This document shows, piece by piece, positions 23,452 to 31,507 of a stretch of 47,893 nt of DNA; the first letter of the stretch is position 1, and each line of letters starts with the position of its first letter. The DNA comes from Streptomyces phaeochromogenes (lineage in GTDB: Bacteria; Actinomycetota; Actinomycetes; Streptomycetales; Streptomycetaceae). The position numbers and the translations under genes are program-made. The stretch covers positions 1 through 47,893 of the forward strand of contig NZ_LIQZ01000025.1 in NCBI RefSeq assembly GCF_001418655.1. The letters are read 5' to 3'. The notes below the pieces were generated by a model that searched no databases, was not told where the DNA came from, and saw only the letters and a list, made by a program, of their open reading frames with translations.

Positions 23452-23790
23452 CTACCGCAGCACGGCAAACGGATCCCCCGGCTCATCGAGCTCCCGGTAC
23501 AACCCTCCGGCCGGTGGCCCACCCCGTCGAGGCTCCCGCACGCCCGCCCCGCCACCGCCTTCCCCCTCGCCGAAGTCGAACCACACAGTGACGACCGCAC
23601 CGCGAGCCACCTCGGACCCCGGCAACGGATACTGGCGTACGACGTAATCGACGACGGTCAGATGGAAGTCGGGCCGGTCGGGCGCGGCGAGCAGCACCCC
23701 ACGCGCCTCGGCCGTCTCGCGCGCGTCCACGGCCATCAGACCGACGAGCCGCGGTACGCGCACTTCGGGTGTCTTGGGTGTTATGCGCAC
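23452..23790 (-). CDS. Stand-alone single-PASTA-domain protein
   Basis: From GTG 23790 the product is 112 residues. Residues about 8-72 (VRVPRLVGLMAVDARETAEA through GAVVTVWFDFG) follow the PASTA pattern: VP.lvGl...A...l, a central strand and a final G..V.v.vs-like strand. PASTA domains usually sit outside the membrane on Ser/Thr kinases or penicillin-binding proteins and bind muropeptides. Here there is no signal peptide, membrane helix or kinase; a Gly/Arg/Pro-rich tail follows. An in-frame GTG at 23799 is possible, but GGGGGT is better placed for 23790. Confidence 0.75.
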   Translation of the reverse strand: MRITPKTPEVRVPRLVGLMAVDARETAEARGVLLAAPDRPDFHLTVVDYVVRQYPLPGSEVARGAVVTVWFDFGEGEGGGGAGVREPRRGGPPAGGLYRELDEPGDPFAVLR

Positions 23791-23936
23791 AGACGTCACC
23801 CCCAGCGGTACCGGCAGGGTAAGCCCTGCCGAGCCGTGCCGGAAGGTGTCGGAAAGCCCGGCCGAACGGCCCCGGCAGCCCCCGGAATCCGGGCGGGACC
23901 CGGACCGGAACGCGGCGGGAGCCTGGCCGGAAACCG

Positions 23937-24443
23937 TCAGAGAGCCAGTCGGTAGCAGTGCCCCAGCTGGTCCGACGTCTTCGTCGTGAACGTCTCGGCG
24001 AGTTCCATGCCGAGGCGTCTGGTCACCGCGATCGAGCGCTCGTTGCGGGAGTTCACCATGGCGACCACGCTGGGCACGCCCGTCGCGCGCACCCTCTCCA
24101 GGGTGATCCGCGCGGCCGCGGTGACGTACCCCTTGCCCCAGTGCTTGCGCCCGAGCCGCCAGCCGATCTCGATCTCGCCCTTCGGCCCCCACTCGCGCGG
24201 CCACGGCTGGGCGCCGGTGAAGCCGATGACCTGGCCCTCCTCGTCGAGCATGGTCCAGAAGCAGAATCCGTACTCGGCGTCGTGCCGGCGCTGCCGGGCG
24301 GTCAGCTCCTCGTAGAAGGACAGCTCGGCCGGCTTTCCGCCGTGGAACTCCATCACGTCCGGGTCGGCGAAGACCCGGTGCCAGGCGAACGCGTCCTCGT
24401 CGGTCGGGACGCGCAGGTGTACCACGGGGAGAGCTCGGTTCAC
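23937..24443 (-). CDS. GNAT-family N-acetyltransferase
   Basis: The 168-residue product matches the RimJ/RimL-like GNAT layout: LRVPTDEDAFAWHRVFADPDV at the start, IGFTGAQPW, the core strand EIEIGWRLGRKHWGKGYVTAA (acetyl-CoA loop) and VNSRNERSIAVTRRLGMEL at the end. The substrate cannot be told from sequence; related proteins acetylate protein N-termini or small amines. GTG at 24443 follows AAGGG by seven bases. It is divergent from the flavoprotein gene, with 129 bases between. Confidence 0.88.
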   Translation of the reverse strand: MNRALPVVHLRVPTDEDAFAWHRVFADPDVMEFHGGKPAELSFYEELTARQRRHDAEYGFCFWTMLDEEGQVIGFTGAQPWPREWGPKGEIEIGWRLGRKHWGKGYVTAAARITLERVRATGVPSVVAMVNSRNERSIAVTRRLGMELAETFTTKTSDQLGHCYRLAL

Positions 24444-24517
24444 GGGGCAGCCCTTCAGCCAGGTGATCAGTACCGCTGCATAGACTGCCCATGTCCCGTG
24501 CCCCTCAGCACGCGGAT

Positions 24518-24556
24518 TTCGAGACTTCGCACTTCGAGACCTAGCGCCTTCGAGAC
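24518..24556. repeat. Three TTCGAGAC direct repeats upstream of the flavoprotein gene
   Basis: TTCGAGAC occurs at 24518-24525, 24533-24540 and 24549-24556 (steps of 15 and 16 bp), ending 16 bases before the GTG at 24573 and just before its ribosome-binding site. Confidence 0.8.
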
Positions 24557-24572
24557 TTGGGGAGAACCCGTC

Positions 24573-25877
24573 GTGACCGAGTCCCAGCCCCTCTCCGAAC
24601 ACACCGCCGATGTGATCGTCGTCGGGGCCGGGCCAGCCGGTTCCACCACCGCCTACTACTTGGCCAAGGCCGGACTGGACGTCCTGCTCCTCGAAAAGAC
24701 CGCGTTCCCGCGGGAGAAGGTGTGCGGTGACGGGCTGACACCGCGCGCCACCAAACAGCTCGTCTCCATGGGAATCGACATCTCGGAGGAGGCGGGCTGG
24801 CTCCGGAACAAGGGGCTCCGCATCATCGGCGGAGGCGTCCGCCTCCAGCTGGACTGGCCGGATCTCGCCGCCTACCCCGACTACGGACTCGTACGGAAGC
24901 GGGACGACTTCGACGAGCAGCTGGCCCGGCAGGCGCAGAAGGCGGGCGCGCGGCTGCACGAGCGCTGCAATGTCGGTGCCCCGATCATCGACGACCGCAC
25001 GGGCCGGATCACCGGCGTGCACGCGAAGCTCGGCGACGCCGACTCCAAGGAGAAGCGCGAGGTCACCTTCCACGCGCCCCTCGTGGTCGCCGCCGACGGC
25101 AACTCGACCCGGCTGTCGCTGGCGATGGGCCTGCACCGCCGCGAGGACCGTCCGATGGGCGTCGCGGTCCGTACGTACTTCACGTCCCCGCGCCACGACG
25201 ACGACTATCTGGAGTCGTGGCTGGAACTGTGGGACAAGCGCGGCCCGGGCGAGGACCGGCTGCTGCCCGGCTACGGCTGGATCTTCGGCATGGGCGACGG
25301 CACGTCGAACGTGGGCCTGGGCGTCCTCAACACCACGTCCTCCTTCAAGGAGCTGGACTGGCGCGAGGTCCTCAAGGCCTGGTGTGCCTCGATGCCGGAG
25401 GACTGGGGCTACACCCCGGAGAACATGACGATCCCGATCCGGGGCGCGGCTCTCCCGATGGCCTTCAACCGCCAGCCCCACTACACGAAGGGCCTGTTGC
25501 TCGTCGGTGACGCGGGCGGCATGGTGAACCCCTTCAACGGCGAGGGCATCGCGTACGCCATGGAGTCCGGCCAGATCGCCGCCGACGTCATCGTCCAGGC
25601 GCACGCCCGCGCGACCCCCGCCCAGCGCGAACTCGCCCTCCAGCGCTACCCGAAGGTCCTCAAGGACACCTACGGCGGCTACTACACGCTGGGCCGCGCC
25701 TTCGTGAAGCTCATCGGCAACCCGAAGGTCATGAAGATCGCCACGCAGCGGGGTCTCACGCACCCCATTCTGATGAAGTTCACGCTGAAGATGCTGGCCA
25801 ACCTGACCGACCCGACGGGCGGCGACGCGATGGACCGCATCATCAACGGCCTCTCCAAGGTGGCCCCGAAGGCCTAG
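24573..25877 (+). CDS. Geranylgeranyl reductase-family flavoprotein, probable menaquinone reductase
   Basis: The 434-residue protein has an N-terminal FAD-binding motif G18-A-G-P-A-G23 preceded by VIVV, the VCGDGLTPRA segment typical of geranylgeranyl reductases, VAADGNSTRLS, and the second FAD motif LLVGDAGGMVNPFNGEGIAYAMESG. The family saturates isoprenoid double bonds; the mycobacterial relative MenJ reduces one isoprene unit of menaquinone. Streptomyces menaquinones are partly saturated, and mqnC and menG are near, so a menaquinone reductase is the most likely role; other prenyl substrates remain possible. GTG at 24573 follows GGGGAGA by about seven bases. Confidence 0.88.
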   Translation: MTESQPLSEHTADVIVVGAGPAGSTTAYYLAKAGLDVLLLEKTAFPREKVCGDGLTPRATKQLVSMGIDISEEAGWLRNKGLRIIGGGVRLQLDWPDLAAYPDYGLVRKRDDFDEQLARQAQKAGARLHERCNVGAPIIDDRTGRITGVHAKLGDADSKEKREVTFHAPLVVAADGNSTRLSLAMGLHRREDRPMGVAVRTYFTSPRHDDDYLESWLELWDKRGPGEDRLLPGYGWIFGMGDGTSNVGLGVLNTTSSFKELDWREVLKAWCASMPEDWGYTPENMTIPIRGAALPMAFNRQPHYTKGLLLVGDAGGMVNPFNGEGIAYAMESGQIAADVIVQAHARATPAQRELALQRYPKVLKDTYGGYYTLGRAFVKLIGNPKVMKIATQRGLTHPILMKFTLKMLANLTDPTGGDAMDRIINGLSKVAPKA

Positions 25878-25906
25878 CTACGGGTGGGGCCGCTGAGGCA
25901 CGGCTG

Positions 25907-25938
25907 AGGGCCGCTCCCCGTGGTGGGGGAGCGGCCCT
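25907..25938. terminator. Bidirectional terminator, 13-bp stem
   Basis: AGGGCCGCTCCCC (25907-25919) pairs exactly with GGGGAGCGGCCCT (25926-25938) over a six-base loop, followed by TTC. It lies between the convergent flavoprotein and NlpC/P60 genes. Confidence 0.8.
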
Positions 25939-25999
25939 TCAATGTGCGTGGCCGGGGCCCGGAGAAGCCCGGTCAGGGGCCGGGAAGGCGTGACCGAGG

Positions 26000-26800
26000 T
26001 CAGAGGACGCGTACCGCGCCGCTCGCCGGGTAGCCCGACAGGTCCTGGATGACGACACCCTTCGAGGGGTTCGCGGCGTCCAGGTACTGGCCGCCACCGA
26101 TGTAGACACCCGTGTGGTACGCCGAGCCCGCGCCACCCCAGTACAGGATGTCGCCGACCTGGATGTTGGACAGCGAGACCGGGGTGCCGGACACGGACTG
26201 GTCCTGGGAGACGCGCGGCAGGTCCACGCCGACCTGCTTGAACGCGGCCTGTACCAGGCTGGAGCAGTCCCACGCGTTGGGGCCGGTGGCGCCCATGACG
26301 TAGGCGTCGCCGAGCTGCGCCTTGAGGAAGTTGATGACCGTGCCGACGTTGCCGCTCGCGGGGGCGGGGACGTCACTGTCGGCCGACGTCGAGGTGAGCG
26401 TGGTCCGCGCGGAGGACCGGTTGGCGCGCTCGGCGGCGGCCTTGCGGGCGTCCTCGGCCTTCTGCTTGGCCTCCGCCTTCTTCTTGGCGTCGGCGAGGTC
26501 GGCCTTGGCCTGCTTGGCGGCCTTGGCGGCGGCGGCGTCGCGCTCGGCGCGCAGCTGGTAGTCGGCCGCGGCCTGCTGGGTGACCTCCGCGGACTCGGCG
26601 ACCTGGGCGGTCATGTCGGCCGTGAGCGTGGGCAGCTCGATGGTCTGGGTCACCGGCTCGGCAGCGTTCGCCGATCCGGCCGCACCGGCCACTGCCAGGG
26701 TGCTGAGGACGCCACCGGCAACTCCGGCGCGCATCGCGAGCGCCGAGCTGCTGCGAGGCCGGGGTTTCCGGTGGCTGCGTATGTGAGCGGTGTGGGACAT
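26000..26800 (-). CDS. Secreted NlpC/P60 peptidoglycan hydrolase
   Basis: The 266-residue product has an N-terminal signal region (basic stretch to about residue 20, hydrophobic core 24-44, cleavage near SANA), a charged Ala/Lys/Glu coiled coil (about 62-128), a Ser/Thr linker and a C-terminal NlpC/P60 domain (about 150-266). The catalytic Cys179 is in WDCSSLVQ and His229 in AYHTGVYIG. Such enzymes cut peptide cross-links of the wall. ATG at 26800 lacks a strong ribosome-binding site; an in-frame GTG at 26857 would lengthen the leader. A promoter match and a Crp-like site lie upstream on the same strand. Confidence 0.9.
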   Translation of the reverse strand: MSHTAHIRSHRKPRPRSSSALAMRAGVAGGVLSTLAVAGAAGSANAAEPVTQTIELPTLTADMTAQVAESAEVTQQAAADYQLRAERDAAAAKAAKQAKADLADAKKKAEAKQKAEDARKAAAERANRSSARTTLTSTSADSDVPAPASGNVGTVINFLKAQLGDAYVMGATGPNAWDCSSLVQAAFKQVGVDLPRVSQDQSVSGTPVSLSNIQVGDILYWGGAGSAYHTGVYIGGGQYLDAANPSKGVVIQDLSGYPASGAVRVL

Positions 26801-26982
26801 AGGGACAACCGGTATCAGGGGCTCCTCCATACCTTCAAGAAACGTGTGGTGCGCCACAGTTGTTCAATGGGCCGTCCGAATCCCGGGCGTGGCGTTCCTT
26901 ATTGACGCCGTAACGGGCATTGCGGACACTGCCCGCGAAGCCTGTGATCACGGCCTTTCAGCGTTACGCCCGAATTGCCCGC

Positions 26983-27012
26983 GACCTACCACTCGTTGGA
27001 GCGGTTGGCCAA
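26983..27012 (-). promoter_or_regulatory. Possible promoter of the NlpC/P60 gene
   Basis: On the minus strand TTGGCC (27012-27007) and TAGGTC (26988-26983) are 18 bases apart. This would give a leader of about 175 bases. Confidence 0.4.
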
Positions 27013-27040
27013 GCCCGGTTGTTTCCCGGCCGTTACCAAT

Positions 27041-27054
27041 GTGACGCAGGTCAC
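27041..27054. promoter_or_regulatory. Crp-like binding site
   Basis: GTGACGCAGGTCAC is an inverted repeat of GTGAC around four bases, matching the TGTGA-N6-TCACA form of cAMP-receptor-protein sites. It is about 70 bases upstream of the transcription start implied by the NlpC/P60 promoter match, a usual activator distance. Confidence 0.4.
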
Positions 27055-27464
27055 GGAACGGCTGCCCCTGTGGCGGTGTCGCGCGCGTGAGACGGGGGAG
27101 CCGTGGAGGTCGGGCCGGCGACCCGTTCCGCTCGTGAACGGATGCACGCGCGACGCACGCGGCCGGGTCGTCCACACCGGGCACTCCAACTCCCCCCGAA
27201 GTGTGAACGAGTTCCTCTATCAAGCACCGATGTCCAACACCAATTTGCCTTGGATCTCGCGGCCTTGATAGTGCGCCGAAGCCCGGACCAGCGACGACGG
27301 GCGAAAATGTCACCTCTGGTGATCACTCGGACGCTTCTCGTACGAAGATCGGCACTCATCCGACTTCATGATCCTTCGCTGGGTGGTGGAGATCACAAAG
27401 ACGTTGTCGTACCCCGTGTCGCAGATCACAGACCCACAGGCATAAGATGCGGGGCAGTTGGGCT

Positions 27465-27480
27465 TGTGACCTGCTTCACA
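27465..27480 (+). promoter_or_regulatory. Rex (NADH/NAD+ redox repressor) operator of the nuo operon
   Basis: TGTGACCTGCTTCACA differs at one position from the Streptomyces Rex operator TGTGAAC-N3-TTCACA. TAAGAT at 27443-27448, just upstream, may be a minus-10 element, which would put the operator over the early transcribed region. Rex is known to control respiratory genes in S. coelicolor, including nuo. A weaker half-match (TGTGAACGAGTTCCTC) lies at 27202-27217. Confidence 0.7.
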
Positions 27481-27607
27481 TGTACGCGATCTTCGTGGAG
27501 CCGCACGGAGCTCGTGGACCTCATGAGGTTCATGGGGCGTGCGAGGCAGGGAGCGACGCCTGATGCAACCGCCAGCAGTCAATGCCGACTGAGAGGAGCG
27601 AGGAGCG

Positions 27608-27967
27608 GTGAACGCGTATGCGCCCATCCTCGTACTGGGAGCCCTCGGAGCAGGCTTTGCGATCTTCTCCGTGGTCATGGCCACGCTTATCGGTCCAAAG
27701 CGATACAACCGGGCCAAGCTCGAAGCCTACGAGTGCGGTATCGAGCCGACCCCCACGCCGGCAGGCGGCGGGCGGTTCCCCATCAAGTACTACCTGACGG
27801 CGATGCTCTTCATCATTTTCGATATCGAGATCGTCTTCCTCTATCCCTGGGCCGTCACGTTCGACGCACTCGGGGTTTTCGGGCTCGTGGAGATGCTGCT
27901 CTTCGTGCTCACCGTCTTCGTCGCGTACGCGTACGTGTGGCGGCGAGGCGGCCTGGAATGGGACTGA
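27608..27967 (+). CDS. nuoA: NADH-quinone oxidoreductase subunit A
   Basis: The 119-residue membrane subunit has three hydrophobic segments (about 5-28, 63-82 and 88-110). Between the first two is the NuoA hallmark loop (KLEAYECGIEPTP, with the conserved Cys) and then FPIKYYLTAMLFIIFDIEIVFLYPWA. It forms part of the membrane arm near the quinone site. GTG at 27608 has tandem GAGGAGCGAGGAGCG just upstream. First gene of the 14-gene operon and first downstream of the Rex-type operator. The stop codon lies inside the first of three 17-bp tandem repeats. Confidence 0.95.
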   Translation: MNAYAPILVLGALGAGFAIFSVVMATLIGPKRYNRAKLEAYECGIEPTPTPAGGGRFPIKYYLTAMLFIIFDIEIVFLYPWAVTFDALGVFGLVEMLLFVLTVFVAYAYVWRRGGLEWD

Positions 27968-28010
27968 AACCCGCATGGGACTGACCCCCGCAAGGGACTG
28001 AGCCCCGTAT
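27960..28010. repeat. Three tandem 17-bp repeats at the nuoA-nuoB junction
   Basis: Copies at 27960-27976, 27977-27993 and 27994-28010 each begin GGGACTGA and continue to CCCG. The first contains the nuoA stop codon. They fill most of the only sizeable gap inside the nuo operon. Confidence 0.92.
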
Positions 28011-28033
28011 AGGGGACAGAGGAGCCACTGAGC

Positions 28034-28584
<551 letters not shown>

Positions 28585-28588
<4 letters not shown>

Positions 28589-29325
28589 GCGACGCGAACG
28601 GCAACGGGGTGAACCCCGAGAAGGACCTCGGCGCCTCCAACCTCCCGGGCCAGCGCGGCGACGGCGGCGAGGAGATCCGCGTCCAGCGCGGCATGTTCGG
28701 CGCCAACAACGGCGGGGACACCTCCGGCTACGGCGGCCTGGTCCGCTCGGTCCGGCTGCCGGGACCGGCCTCCCGCCCGTACGGCGGCTGGTTCGACGAG
28801 GTCGCCGACGAGCTCGAAGGCGCCCTGGAGGAACAGGGTCTCGTCCCCGAGAACGCGATCGAGAAGACGATCGTCGACCGCGACGAGATGACCTTCCACA
28901 TCGACCGCGAGCACCTGCTCCAGGTCGCCCAGACCCTGCGCGACGACCCGGCCCTGCGCTTCGAGCTCTGCACCGGAGTGAGCGGAGTCCACTACCCGCA
29001 GGACAAGGGCCGCGAGCTGCACGCCGTCTACCACCTGCGCTCGATCACCCACAACCGGCTGATCCGCCTGGAGGTCAGCGCCCCGGACAGCGAACCGCGC
29101 ATCCCGTCCCTCGTCACGGTCTATCCGACGAACGACTGGCACGAGCGCGAGACGTACGACTTCTTCGGCATCGTCTTCGAGGGCCACCCGGCACTCACGC
29201 GGATCATGATGCCGGACGACTGGCAGGGCTTTCCGCAGCGCAAGGACTATCCCCTCGGCGGCATCCCCGTCGAGTACAAGGGCGCCCAGATCCCGGCTCC
29301 GGACCAGCGGAGGTCGTACTCATGA
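28585..29325 (+). CDS. nuoC: NADH-quinone oxidoreductase subunit C
   Basis: The 246-residue product has a Gly/Asn-rich N-terminal extension of about 45 residues ahead of the subunit core. The C-terminal half shows the 30-kDa subunit signature: [23 protein letters not shown] and [18 protein letters not shown]. It belongs to the connecting module that joins the NADH arm to the quinone site with NuoD and NuoB. GTG at 28585 overlaps the nuoB stop by four bases; longer upstream frames are not needed. Confidence 0.93.
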
Positions 29326-30653
29326 GCACGTCGCACGCATCTGCCGCCTCGGCGCGCGAGACCACCGAGGGCACCGTCTACACGGTCACCGGCGGCGACT
29401 GGGACGAGGTCGTCCAGACCGCGGCCAAGGCCGACGACGAGCGCATCGTCGTCAACATGGGCCCCCAGCACCCGTCCACGCACGGTGTGCTCCGGCTCAT
29501 CCTGGAGATCGACGGCGAGACGGTCACCGAGGCCCGCTGCGGCATCGGCTATCTGCACACCGGCATCGAGAAGAACCTCGAATTCCGTACGTGGACACAG
29601 GGCACGACCTTCGTGACGCGCATGGACTACCTGACGTCGTTCTTCAACGAGACCGCGTACTGCCTGGCCGTCGAGAAGCTCCTCGGCATCGAGGACCAGA
29701 TCCCGGACCGCGCCACGATCATCCGGGTGCTCCTGATGGAGCTGAACCGGCTCTCCTCGCACCTGGTGTGCATCGCCACCGGCGGCATGGAGCTCGGCGC
29801 CACCACGATCATGATCTACGGCTTCCGTGACCGTGAGCTCATCCTCGACATCTACGAGCTGATCACCGGCCTGCGCATGAACCACGCGTACATCCGGCCC
29901 GGCGGCCTCGCCCAGGACCTGCCGCCCGGCGCGGTGGACCAGATCCGCGAGTTCGTGAAGAAGATGCAGAAGAACCTTCCCGAGTACGACAAGCTCGCCA
30001 CCGGGAACCCCATCTTCAAGGCCCGTATGCAGGGCATCGGCCATCTCGACCTGGCCGGCTGCATGGCCCTCGGCGCCACGGGCCCGGTCCTCCGCTCGGC
30101 CGGCCTGCCGCACGACCTGCGCAAGGCGCAGCCGTACTGCGGCTACGAGACGTACGACTTCGACGTCCCGACCACCGACACCTGCGACGCGTACGGGCGC
30201 TTCCTGATCCGTCTCGAAGAGATGCGCCAGTCGCTGCGGATCGTCGAGCAGTGCCTGGACCGGCTGCAGCCCGGCCCGGTCATGGTCACCGACAAGAAGA
30301 TCGCCTGGCCCGCCCAGCTCGCGCTCGGCCCCGACGGACTCGGCAACTCGCTCGACCACATCAAGCAGATCATGGGCACCTCCATGGAGGCCCTGATCCA
30401 CCACTTCAAGCTGGTGACCGAGGGGTTCCGCGTGCCGCCGGGACAGGCGTACGCGGCCGTCGAGTCGCCCAAGGGCGAACTCGGGGTGCACGCCGTGTCC
30501 GACGGAGGCACCCGCCCCTACCGGGTCCACTACCGGGACCCGTCCTTCACCAATCTGCAGGCCATGGCGGCGATGTGCGAGGGCGGCCAGATCGCCGACG
30601 TCATCGTCGCCGTCGCGTCCATCGACCCCGTGATGGGAGGCGTCGACCGGTGA
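29322..30653 (+). CDS. nuoD: NADH-quinone oxidoreductase subunit D
   Basis: The 443-residue 49-kDa subunit shows [14 protein letters not shown] near the start, [23 protein letters not shown], and the C-terminal [29 protein letters not shown] segment. With NuoB it forms the quinone-binding pocket, including the His of QHPSTHG. Length is normal apart from about 45 extra residues at the N-terminus. ATG at 29322 overlaps the nuoC stop by four bases. Confidence 0.96.
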   Translation: MSTSHASAASARETTEGTVYTVTGGDWDEVVQTAAKADDERIVVNMGPQHPSTHGVLRLILEIDGETVTEARCGIGYLHTGIEKNLEFRTWTQGTTFVTRMDYLTSFFNETAYCLAVEKLLGIEDQIPDRATIIRVLLMELNRLSSHLVCIATGGMELGATTIMIYGFRDRELILDIYELITGLRMNHAYIRPGGLAQDLPPGAVDQIREFVKKMQKNLPEYDKLATGNPIFKARMQGIGHLDLAGCMALGATGPVLRSAGLPHDLRKAQPYCGYETYDFDVPTTDTCDAYGRFLIRLEEMRQSLRIVEQCLDRLQPGPVMVTDKKIAWPAQLALGPDGLGNSLDHIKQIMGTSMEALIHHFKLVTEGFRVPPGQAYAAVESPKGELGVHAVSDGGTRPYRVHYRDPSFTNLQAMAAMCEGGQIADVIVAVASIDPVMGGVDR

Positions 30654-31507
30654 CCACGACCCCCGAGGGCGTCAGCCTGGGCATGCCCCAACTGCCCGCG
30701 CCCGACTACCCGGACGACGTTCGAGCCAGGCTGGAGGCGGACGCGCGCGAGATCATCGCCCGCTACCCGGACTCCCGGTCCGCCCTCCTGCCGTTGCTGC
30801 ATCTCGTGCAGTCGGAGGAGGGCCATGTCACGCGCACCGGACAGCGGTTCTGCGCGGAGATGCTCGACCTGACCACGGCCGAGGTCACCGCCGTCGCGAC
30901 CTTCTACTCGATGTACCGGCGCAAGCCGAGCGGTGACTACCAGGTGGGCGTCTGCACCAACACCCTGTGCGCGGTCATGGGCGGCGACGCGATCTTCGAG
31001 TCCCTGCAGGACCACCTCGGTGTCGGCAACGGCGAGACCACCGGTGACGGCAAGGTCACCCTGGAGCACATCGAGTGCAACGCGGCCTGTGACTTCGCGC
31101 CGGTCGTGATGGTCAACTGGGAGTTCTTCGACAACCAGACCGTGGCGAGCGCGAAGCGCCTCGTCGACGACCTGCGCGCGGGAACACAGGTCGAGCCGAC
31201 GCGCGGTGCCCCCCTGTGCACGTTCAAGGACACCGCCCGCATCCTGGCGGGCTTCCCCGACGAGCGTGAGGGCGCGGTAGAGGCGAGCGGCGGCGCGGGC
31301 CCCGCCTCGCTGATCGGCCTCCGGCTGGCCAAGGGGGAGACGGGCCCCGCGCGCGTGGTGCATCCGCGAGGGTCCGGCGCTCCCCAGGACGAGCCGCCGC
31401 ACGACCCGTCCCCGTCCGAGCACCTCAGTTCGCACGACGCACCGCAGGACACGTCGGCCTCCGACCCGTCCCACCCGGCCGGGCCCGCTGCCGAGGAGGG
31501 GGAGTGA
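30650..31507 (+). CDS. nuoE: NADH-quinone oxidoreductase subunit E with long C-terminal tail
   Basis: The 285-residue subunit has the thioredoxin-like 2Fe-2S domain of Nuo[13 protein letters not shown], then CTNTLC and CNAAC supplying four ligands, and [13 protein letters not shown]. This cluster (N1a) sits beside FMN in the NADH module. The usual protein is about 160-240 residues; here roughly the last 80 residues are low-complexity Pro, Ser, His, Asp and Gly without a domain. GTG at 30650 overlaps the nuoD stop. The stop overlaps the nuoF start by one base. Confidence 0.94.
   Translation: MTTTPEGVSLGMPQLPAPDYPDDVRARLEADAREIIARYPDSRSALLPLLHLVQSEEGHVTRTGQRFCAEMLDLTTAEVTAVATFYSMYRRKPSGDYQVGVCTNTLCAVMGGDAIFESLQDHLGVGNGETTGDGKVTLEHIECNAACDFAPVVMVNWEFFDNQTVASAKRLVDDLRAGTQVEPTRGAPLCTFKDTARILAGFPDEREGAVEASGGAGPASLIGLRLAKGETGPARVVHPRGSGAPQDEPPHDPSPSEHLSSHDAPQDTSASDPSHPAGPAAEEGE

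Larger units (their letters stand above)
26801..27607. other. Divergent intergenic region between the NlpC/P60 gene and the nuo operon
   Basis: These 807 bases contain the probable NlpC/P60 promoter with a Crp-like site and, nearer nuoA, the Rex-type operator with a possible minus-10 TAAGAT (27443-27448). GC content falls in places, as expected for a control region. No gene is supported. I looked for a ydaO-type riboswitch before the hydrolase gene and did not find its conserved blocks. Confidence 0.6.

Noticed and set aside
26801..27300. ydaO-type c-di-AMP riboswitch before the NlpC/P60 gene, as known for some streptomycete wall hydrolases
   Set aside because: The minus-strand leader was read for the conserved GGGGGACCCA-like and GGGUGAAUCC-like blocks and they were not found.
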